Of a stretch of DNA of 35,954 nucleotides, positions 31,086 through 35,954 are shown in pieces; the stretch's first letter is position 1, and each line of letters opens with the position of its first letter. Origin of the DNA: Actinomycetes bacterium. Lineage in GTDB: Bacteria > Actinomycetota > Acidimicrobiia > Acidimicrobiales > RAAP-2. The notes below the pieces were generated by a model, which saw only the letters and a program-made list of their open reading frames with translations, made no database searches and was not told the DNA's origin. The DNA lies in NCBI GenBank assembly GCA_021786095.1, contig JAJYNX010000042.1:1-35954 (forward strand), written 5' to 3'. Both the position numbers and the translations under genes were made by a program.

Positions 31086-31936
31086 TCGACTGGCGCGAGC
31101 GCCGGGTACTGGTCTTCGCGCATCAGGGAGGCTCCTTCGAGGGGCCCTCGTCGACGCTGGCCGCCATCGACCACGCACTGGCCCAGGGCGCCGACGTGAT
31201 CGAGCTCGACGTGCACGCGACGCGCGATCGCCACCTGGTGGTGTGCCACGACGCGACGGTCGAGCGCACGACCAACCACCGCGGGGCGATCGCGGCGCTG
31301 ACCCTCGAGGAGATCGGCCAAATGGACAACGCGTACTGGTGGAGCCCGGGGGTGAGCGCCTCGCGCGACCTGGCCGCCGACCAGTACGTGCACCGGGGCC
31401 GCGCACCCGACGACCGACGGTACGGCGTCGCGACGCTCGAGGAGGTGGTGCGGACCTTTCCCGGCGCTCTGCTCAACCTCGACATCAAGCAGACCGCCCC
31501 GGCGGTCACACCCTACGAGTCACTGCTGGCCGAGGCCCTGGCGCGCTGGGACGCGCGAGAGTCGGTCGTCGTGGCGTCGTTCCACGACGACGCGATCCGG
31601 GCGTTTCGTGCTGCGGCGCCCGGTGTCGCCACGGCCGCCGCGACGGGGGAGACCGCGGCCTTCTACTTCGCCGTGCGCGACGGTCATCGCCCGGAACGCG
31701 TGAGCGCGGTCGCACTGCAGGTCCCGATGGCCTACGGCGACGAGGAGATCGTGACGCCGGCGTTGGTCGCCGCCGCGCACGAGGCCGGTCTGGCGGTGCA
31801 CGCGTGGACCCTCAATGAGGTGGACGAGATGGCGCGCGCGCTCGACGCGGGCGTCGACGGGATCATCAGCGACACGCCTACGACGGCGGTGGCGCTGGTG
31901 CGCGACCGCCGTCTCGCCTGGCGCCGTCGCTCCTAG
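31082..31936 (+). CDS. Glycerophosphodiester phosphodiesterase family protein (HQGG subfamily)
   Basis: 284 aa TIM-barrel of the GDPD family, which cleaves glycerophosphodiesters to glycerol 3-phosphate and an alcohol. Conserved: His14, Glu41 and Asp43 in VIELDVHA, His56 in VVCHDATV, NLDIKQT, and HAWTLNEVDEM at the C-terminal side. Departures: the usual HRG is HQGG (Arg to Gln) and the metal-binding Glu of PENT is Ser (PSST). I recall this combination in many actinobacterial homologues, so it is a subfamily trait and activity may differ from GlpQ. No signal peptide. Overlaps the DUF3817 stop by four bases. Confidence 0.87.
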   Translation: MIDWRERRVLVFAHQGGSFEGPSSTLAAIDHALAQGADVIELDVHATRDRHLVVCHDATVERTTNHRGAIAALTLEEIGQMDNAYWWSPGVSASRDLAADQYVHRGRAPDDRRYGVATLEEVVRTFPGALLNLDIKQTAPAVTPYESLLAEALARWDARESVVVASFHDDAIRAFRAAAPGVATAAATGETAAFYFAVRDGHRPERVSAVALQVPMAYGDEEIVTPALVAAAHEAGLAVHAWTLNEVDEMARALDAGVDGIISDTPTTAVALVRDRRLAWRRRS

Positions 31937-31999
31937 GCTCCGCGCGACGGATCGGGGACGAGGTGGCTCGTGACGGGACTCGCGGGTGGATCGAGAACG

Positions 32000-32024
32000 G
32001 GGATCGAGAACGAGGCTCGATCCC
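32000..32024. terminator. Perfect 9-bp hairpin between convergent genes
   Basis: GGGATCGAG, loop AACGAGG, CTCGATCCC lies between the phosphodiesterase stop and the stop of the small ribosomal-protein gene. There is no T-run. It is the strongest stem of its kind in the window and could end transcription from either side. GATCGAGAACG also occurs twice in tandem just before it. Confidence 0.5.
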
Positions 32025-32033
32025 GGGGACGGC

Positions 32034-32117
32034 CTAGCCGCGCCCGCAGTTCGGCTTCTTGCCGTGGTTGGCCTTCTTCTTGGCCCGCAGCTTGCGCTTT
32101 ACCGTCCGCTTTGACAT
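32034..32117 (-). CDS. Small ribosomal protein bL37-like (27 aa)
   Basis: A 27-residue, strongly basic protein: MSKRTVKRKLRAKKKANHG followed by KKPNCGRG. The ANHGK(R/K)PN core matches the actinobacterial large-subunit protein bL37, first seen in mycobacterial ribosome structures. About 11 of 27 residues are Lys or Arg. Such short genes are usually missed by gene callers. Start: ATG 32117, eight bases after TAACAT; an upstream in-frame extension would run through the rsmI gene and is rejected. It is back to back with rsmI, 18 bases apart. The Cys near the end is unusual for bL37 as I remember it. Confidence 0.85.
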   Translation of the reverse strand: MSKRTVKRKLRAKKKANHGKKPNCGRG

Positions 32118-32123
32118 AGGTGA

Positions 32124-32131
32124 CAATGTTA
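32124..32131. promoter_or_regulatory. Overlapping divergent -10 hexamers of bL37 and rsmI
   Basis: On the minus strand TAACAT (32126-32131) lies eight bases before the bL37 ATG. On the plus strand CAATGT (32124-32129) lies six bases before the rsmI GTG at 32136. The two hexamers share four base pairs, so the promoters should exclude each other. The rsmI hexamer is the weaker match. Confidence 0.4.
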
Positions 32132-32135
32132 GTGG

Positions 32136-33020
32136 GTGCACGACGCTCACAGCCAGTTGGGACCGGACGCCTCGGGCCGGGAGGGCTCGCTGGTGGTGGT
32201 CGCCACACCGTTGGGGAATCTCGGCGACCTGTCGAGTCGGGCGCTGGCGGTGCTCGCCGAGGCGGACGTGGTGTTCTGTGAGGACACGCGGCGCTCGCGC
32301 ACGCTCTTCGCCGCGCACGGTCTGCATCCGCGGGCGCGCCTTCGTTCCCTGCACCAGCACAACGAGGCCGCCCAGTGCGAGGAGGTCGTGGCGAGGGTGC
32401 GTGCGGGCCAGACCATCGCGCTGGTGAGCGACGCCGGGACCCCCGGCATCAGTGATCCCGGGGAGCGCGTCGTGGCGGCGGTGGCCGCGGCTGGCCTGCG
32501 CGTGAGCACGGCGCCCGGGCCCTCGGCGGTCGTCGCGGCCCTGTCGATCAGCGGACTGGCCAGTGAGCGCTTCGTGATGGAGGGCTTCGTGCCCCGTCGC
32601 GCCAGCGAGCGAGTGGCGCGTCTCGAGGAGTGGGACCGCGAGACCCGTACGGTCGTGTTCTACGAGTCACCGGTACGCCTGGTCGCGACCCTGGAGCAGA
32701 TGGCGCGACGCTGGCCCGATCGCGCGCTCTGCGTCGTGCGTGAGCTGACCAAGGTCCACGAGGAGGTGTTGCGTGGGACACTGACCGAGGTCCTCGCGTC
32801 GCTCGCGGACCGCGAGGTGATCGGTGAGGTGGTGGTGGTGATGGCGGGGGCTACCGCCGCGCCCGCCATCGACGAGGACGAGGTGCGCGCGGCCGTGCGT
32901 GAACTGATCGACGCGGGGACGAGCGTGCGCGACGCGGTGTCCAGCGTCGCGGCGCGACTCGGCGTGGCGCACCGCCAGGTGTACCGGCTCGCGCTCGAGC
33001 GGCGGGCCGGGGAGTGGTGA
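32136..33020 (+). CDS. rsmI: 16S rRNA (cytidine-1402-2'-O)-methyltransferase RsmI
   Basis: 294 aa SAM-dependent tetrapyrrole-methylase-fold enzyme adding the 2'-O-methyl of C1402 in 16S rRNA. LVVVATPLGNLGDLSSRAL (N-terminal signature), CEDTRRSRTLF, SDAGTPGISDPGERVVAA and GPSAVVAALSISGL are the diagnostic blocks; VRELTKVHEEVLRGTL follows. The C-terminal SVRDAVSSVAARLGVAHRQVYRLAL is the usual RsmI tail domain. GTG start at 32136. Followed by metG 17 bases later, which has its own promoter. Confidence 0.95.
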   Translation: MHDAHSQLGPDASGREGSLVVVATPLGNLGDLSSRALAVLAEADVVFCEDTRRSRTLFAAHGLHPRARLRSLHQHNEAAQCEEVVARVRAGQTIALVSDAGTPGISDPGERVVAAVAAAGLRVSTAPGPSAVVAALSISGLASERFVMEGFVPRRASERVARLEEWDRETRTVVFYESPVRLVATLEQMARRWPDRALCVVRELTKVHEEVLRGTLTEVLASLADREVIGEVVVVMAGATAAPAIDEDEVRAAVRELIDAGTSVRDAVSSVAARLGVAHRQVYRLALERRAGEW

Positions 33021-33025
33021 GTCAC

Positions 33026-33031
33026 TACCCT
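33026..33031 (+). promoter_or_regulatory. -10 hexamer of metG (leaderless type)
   Basis: TACCCT exactly six bases before the ATG at 33038, in the 17-base gap after rsmI. Confidence 0.55.
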
Positions 33032-33037
33032 TGTGCA

Positions 33038-34561
33038 ATGGGTCGTTTCTACATCACTACCCCCATCTACTACGTGAACGACGTGCCGCACGTCGGTCAC
33101 GCCTACACGACCGTGAACGCGGACGCGATGGCCCGCTGGCACCGGCTCATCGGTGACGACACGAAGTTTCTCACGGGCACTGACGAGCACGGTCAGAAGG
33201 TGGCCGACGCCGCGGCGCGTCACGGCGTGTCGCCCCAGCAGTGGACCGACCAGACGTCGGCACGGTTTCGCGAGACCTGGGACGCCCTCTCGATCCGCTA
33301 CGACGACTTCATCCGCACGACCGAGCCGCGCCACTACCGCAGCGTCCAGAAGTTCCTCACCGCCATCTACGACAACGGGTACATGTACAAGGACGTGTAC
33401 CGCGGCCTGTACTGCGTGAGCTGCGAGGACTACTACACGCTCGAGTCGAGCGACGAGGGGCGCTGCCCGGTGCACGGGCGGATGCTGACCGAGATGGAGG
33501 AGGAGAACTGGTTCTTCCGCCTCAGCGCCTTCGAGGACCGGCTCCTCGCGTACTACGCGGACCACCCCGACTTCGTGACGCCCGAGACCAAGCGCAACGA
33601 GGCCTACGCCTTCATCAAGGGCGGCCTGCACGACATCTCGATTACCCGCACGTCGATCTCGTGGGGCGTGCCGGTCCCGTGGGATGACCGCCACGTCTTC
33701 TACGTGTGGTACGACGCGCTGATCAACTACCTCACCGCGCTTGGCTACGGCGACGAGCACGACGAGGTCGCGACGTGGTGGCCCGCGTCCCATCACCTCA
33801 TCGGCAAGGAGATCATCCGCTTCCACGGGGTGTGGTGGCCGGCGATGTGCATGGCGGCCGGCCTCGAGCCGCCCGCGCACGTGCACGTTCACGGCTGGCT
33901 GCTCATTGGGGGCCAGAAGCTCTCCAAGACCATGGCCGCCGACGGTGCGGTGCGCCTCACGGACATCGCGCCGACCGTCCTCACCGACGAGTTCGGGGTG
34001 GACGCCCTGCGCTACTACCTCCTGCGCGACACCGTGCTGGGCAACGACGGCGAGTTCTCCCACGAGGGCATCACGCAGCGCTACAACACCGATCTGGCCA
34101 ACAACCTGGGCAACCTGGTGGCCCGTGTGGCGAGCGTGGTGGCCACGAAGTGCGGGGGCCTCGGACCCGCACCGACGCTCGACTCACCGCTGCGGGTGTC
34201 GGCGCAGGAGGCCCTGCGCGACACGCGTGAGGCGTGGGAGCGCTTCGCCCCGCACGCTGCCCTCGAGGCGACGTGGCGCCTCATCGGCGCCACCAACGCC
34301 TACCTGGAGTCGACGTCGCCGTGGAAGATGGAGCCGGGCGTGGCGCTCGAGGGGGTGATGGGCGACGCTCTCGAGGCGATCCGTCTCGTGAGCGTGATGG
34401 CCAGCCCGGCGATGCCCGACGTGTGCCGCGAGATCTGGCGGCGGCTCGGCTTGGACGGCCAGCCGGGTGACGAGACCATCGAGGTGAGCGGGCACTGGGG
34501 CCTCTACCCACCGGGGCGCCCCGTCGAGAAGGGTGAGCCCCTCTTCCCGCGCAGGGCGTGA
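33038..34561 (+). CDS. metG: Methionyl-tRNA synthetase
   Basis: 507 aa class I synthetase charging tRNA-Met. HIGH motif as HVGH (18-21), KMSKS as KLSKT (294-298), and TGTDEHGQKVADAA. The zinc knuckle is CVSCEDYYTLES...CPVHG, a two-cysteine-plus form. No C-terminal tRNA-binding dimer domain, so it is the short type. ATG at 33038 (MGRFYITTPIYYVNDVPHVG); the frame is open slightly upstream to 33014, rejected because TACCCT lies in it six bases before the ATG. Next gene starts after two bases. Confidence 0.97.
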   Translation: MGRFYITTPIYYVNDVPHVGHAYTTVNADAMARWHRLIGDDTKFLTGTDEHGQKVADAAARHGVSPQQWTDQTSARFRETWDALSIRYDDFIRTTEPRHYRSVQKFLTAIYDNGYMYKDVYRGLYCVSCEDYYTLESSDEGRCPVHGRMLTEMEEENWFFRLSAFEDRLLAYYADHPDFVTPETKRNEAYAFIKGGLHDISITRTSISWGVPVPWDDRHVFYVWYDALINYLTALGYGDEHDEVATWWPASHHLIGKEIIRFHGVWWPAMCMAAGLEPPAHVHVHGWLLIGGQKLSKTMAADGAVRLTDIAPTVLTDEFGVDALRYYLLRDTVLGNDGEFSHEGITQRYNTDLANNLGNLVARVASVVATKCGGLGPAPTLDSPLRVSAQEALRDTREAWERFAPHAALEATWRLIGATNAYLESTSPWKMEPGVALEGVMGDALEAIRLVSVMASPAMPDVCREIWRRLGLDGQPGDETIEVSGHWGLYPPGRPVEKGEPLFPRRA

Positions 34562-34562
34562 C

Positions 34563-35354
34563 GTGAGCTTCTGGACCGACGCCCACTGCCACCTGCAGGA
34601 CGAGTTCCTGCGCGACGGCGAGACCAGTGCGCGAGCCTCGCTCGAGCGGGCCGCCGCGGCGGGCGTGGCGCGCGTGGTGGTGATCGGCACGGACGAGAGC
34701 AACTCGCGCGGGGCGCTGGCACTCACCGAGATCGACAGTCCGGTGGAGGTCTACGCGGCCGTGGGCCTGCACCCCCACGAGGCCCTCTCGGACGTCCAGG
34801 CCATCGTCGGCCTGGCCCGCGCGCGCCACCCGCGCCTGGTGGCGATCGGCGAGACCGGACTCGACTACTTCTACGAGCACGCACCGCGAGAGGCCCAGCG
34901 CCGCGCCTTCGCGGCGCAGATCGCGCTGGCCCACGAGTTGGATCTGGCGCTGGTCATCCACGCGCGCGACGCGTTCGACGACCTCTTCGAGGTCCTGGGC
35001 CGCGAGGGGGTTCCACCCCGCACGGTCATCCACTGCTTCACCGGGACGCCCGACGACGCCGCCGGGTGCCTGGCTCTGGGGTGCGACATCTCGGTGGCGG
35101 GTGTGGTCACCTTCAAGAACGCCCAGTCGCTGCGCGACGCGGTGCGGACCGTCCCCCTCGAGCGGCTCCACGTGGAGACGGACAGTCCCTTCCTCGCGCC
35201 GGTGCCCCACCGGGGACGGCCGAACGAGCCGGCGTGGGTTCACGTCGTCGGTGAGTTCGTCGCCGCGTTGCGCGGCGAGGACGTGGAGGCCGTGCGCCGA
35301 GCCACGTCGGCCAACACCGCTCGGCTCTTCGGGCTTCCCCCTTTGCCCGACTAG
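34563..35354 (+). CDS. tatD: TatD-family metal-dependent deoxyribonuclease
   Basis: 263 aa TIM-barrel nuclease. Metal ligands and blocks in family order: DAHCHL at 6-11, AVGLHPHEA, AIGETGLDYFY, LVIHARDAFDD, VIHCFTG and HVETDSPFLAPVPHRGRPNEP. It acts as 3'-5' exonuclease on DNA or RNA ends. GTG 34563 directly after the metG stop; a longer in-frame start inside metG at 34533 is less likely since SFWTDAHCHL is the family N-terminus. metG-tatD followed by a secreted cell-wall protein matches the actinobacterial order metG-tatD-rpf-ksgA. Confidence 0.94.
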   Translation: MSFWTDAHCHLQDEFLRDGETSARASLERAAAAGVARVVVIGTDESNSRGALALTEIDSPVEVYAAVGLHPHEALSDVQAIVGLARARHPRLVAIGETGLDYFYEHAPREAQRRAFAAQIALAHELDLALVIHARDAFDDLFEVLGREGVPPRTVIHCFTGTPDDAAGCLALGCDISVAGVVTFKNAQSLRDAVRTVPLERLHVETDSPFLAPVPHRGRPNEPAWVHVVGEFVAALRGEDVEAVRRATSANTARLFGLPPLPD

Positions 35355-35363
35355 GCATATCCC

Positions 35364-35394
35364 TTGATCAGGTAAGTTGTATTTTCTATATGAT
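35364..35394 (+). promoter_or_regulatory. Promoter in an AT-rich island before the PASTA gene
   Basis: TTGATC (35364-35369), 17 bases, TATATG (35387-35392), with the overlapping TATGAT at 35389-35394 as alternative -10. It is the only sigma-70-like pair of -35 and -10 elements seen here, within ~40 bases of markedly AT-rich DNA. TSS near 35400 would leave a leader of about 65 bases. TGATCA/TGATC also repeats inside. Confidence 0.5.
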
Positions 35395-35464
35395 CTAGTT
35401 GCCTTGACCCCCCCTGGTGCCTAGCGTTGTAGGGCGGATCGTCACGCCACGGTCCGTTGTCCTG

Positions 35465-35954
35465 GTGGAGGGTGGAGATCTGAGGACATCAATCCGGCGA
35501 GCGTGCACACGCTCGGCGTGTCTGGCAACCGTGGGTGCTCTCGCAGGAGCGTCACTGGTTCTCGTAGCGTCCCCGCTCGCCGGGGCCTCGACCCATCACG
35601 CCGCGGTGCGCGTGCCCGACCTCATCAATCGCGACCGGGCGCAGGTCTACGCGCTGATGCGCCGCGACAACCTCTACTTCACCACTCGCGGTCCCGGCTC
35701 GGCCACCGGCACCTGGACCCGGGTGACGGGCCAGAGCCCCCGTCCGGGCACGGTCGTGGCCTGGCACGCCAGCGTGGTCCTGACCACGGCCACGGCGCCC
35801 GCCGCGACGGCGACCACGCGCGCCGCGCACGCCGCGGTGCGCGTGCCCGACCTCATCAATCGCGACCGGGCGCAGGTCTACGCGCTGATGCGCCGCGACA
35901 ACCTCTACTTCACCACTCGCGGTCCCGGCTCGGCCACCGGCACCTGGACCCGGG
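35465..35954 (+). CDS. Secreted PASTA-repeat protein (3' end outside window)
   Basis: Partial, ~163 codons seen. After LRTSIRRACTRSAC comes a hydrophobic core (LATVGALAGASLVLVASPLAG) and an AGA/S-type signal cleavage near residue 40. Next is a PASTA domain: VPDLINRDRAQVYALMRRDN, then VTGQSPRPGTVVAWHASVVL, as in PASTA units of penicillin-binding proteins and Ser/Thr kinases, which bind peptidoglycan. A Thr/Ala-rich linker leads to a second copy that runs off the window. The start is uncertain: GTG 35465 has the frame, but CTG 35480 after GGTGGAG is also possible. Placement after tatD suggests a cell-wall hydrolase or Rpf-like C-terminus, which cannot be seen. Confidence 0.8.
   Translation, partial: MEGGDLRTSIRRACTRSACLATVGALAGASLVLVASPLAGASTHHAAVRVPDLINRDRAQVYALMRRDNLYFTTRGPGSATGTWTRVTGQSPRPGTVVAWHASVVLTTATAPAATATTRAAHAAVRVPDLINRDRAQVYALMRRDNLYFTTRGPGSATGTWTR
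35597..35954 (+). repeat. Exact tandem duplication of the PASTA unit (231-bp period)
   Basis: Bases 35597-35723 and 35828-35954 are identical over 127 bp, in frame (77-codon period). The second copy is cut by the window end, so its full length is unknown. The base just before each copy differs (t and g). Confidence 0.9.

Noticed and set aside
32111-32116. Consensus -35 TTGACA before rsmI
   Set aside because: It is the start-codon region of the minus-strand bL37 gene, and no -10 lies at 16-18 bases downstream; spacing to CAATGT is only 7 bases.
35552-35830. Minus-strand frame opposite the PASTA protein
   Set aside because: Gly/Arg-rich antisense frame with no start signal; the plus strand encodes a signal peptide and a PASTA domain.
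1-35954. CRISPR arrays, insertion sequences, prophage or integrated elements
   Set aside because: No regularly spaced repeats, transposase, integrase or flanking direct repeats seen; composition and gene density are uniform except for short AT-rich control sites.

Overview
This is a chromosomal segment from a high-GC, gene-dense actinobacterium. A member of Acidimicrobiia or a neighbouring deep-branching class fits best, but that placement is inference from gene content, not a phylogeny. Supporting observations: a bL37-like small ribosomal protein, a DUF3817 gene, an actinobacterial-type HQGG phosphodiesterase, the rsmI-metG-tatD block, and many start codons sitting 6-8 bases after a TANNNT -10 hexamer (leaderless style). 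The cell looks aerobic (cytochrome oxidase assembly factor CtaG, P450, acyl-CoA dehydrogenase). I see no tRNA, rRNA, CRISPR array, insertion sequence or phage gene. No gap over about 180 bases lacks a gene, so the window reads as ordinary core chromosome with a few unstudied modules.

Layout. 1-5.5 kb: a DUF459/SGNH hydrolase (5' end outside the window) converges on an acyltransferase-3; an anaerobic-sulfatase-maturase-like radical SAM/SPASM protein overlaps an unknown six-helix membrane protein; then a UPF0173 hydrolase and a b561-like membrane protein. 5.6-9.7 kb: proline iminopeptidase with a PfkB kinase, TrmO, thymidine kinase and 6-phosphofructokinase. 9.8-14 kb: a phosphate ABC transporter in the order pstB-pstS-pstC-pstA, with pstB and pstS each preceded by 11-bp direct repeats resembling a PHO box. 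14-21.4 kb: amidase, GNAT, beta-carbonic anhydrase, AhpD-like protein, P450, NFU-domain protein, MarR-MFS efflux pair with a clear palindromic operator, acyl-CoA dehydrogenase.

21.4-28.4 kb holds the least understood module: a GT4 glycosyltransferase, a SAM methyltransferase and an alpha/alpha-toroid protein (commonly labelled prenyltransferase) in one tight operon. It converges on a second SAM methyltransferase at the end of an aminopeptidase-GDT1 transporter operon. 28.4-32 kb: adenosine-kinase-like PfkB, CtaG, a small membrane protein, DUF3817 and a glycerophosphodiesterase. 32-36 kb: the 27-codon bL37 gene back to back with rsmI, then metG and tatD. The window closes inside a secreted PASTA-repeat protein whose repeat is duplicated exactly at DNA level, at the place where many actinobacteria carry a resuscitation-promoting factor.

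Themes: very compact organisation (four convergent gene pairs overlap by 13-30 bp), divergent promoters packed into 18-75 bp, and start sites that depend on the promoter rather than on Shine-Dalgarno sequences.
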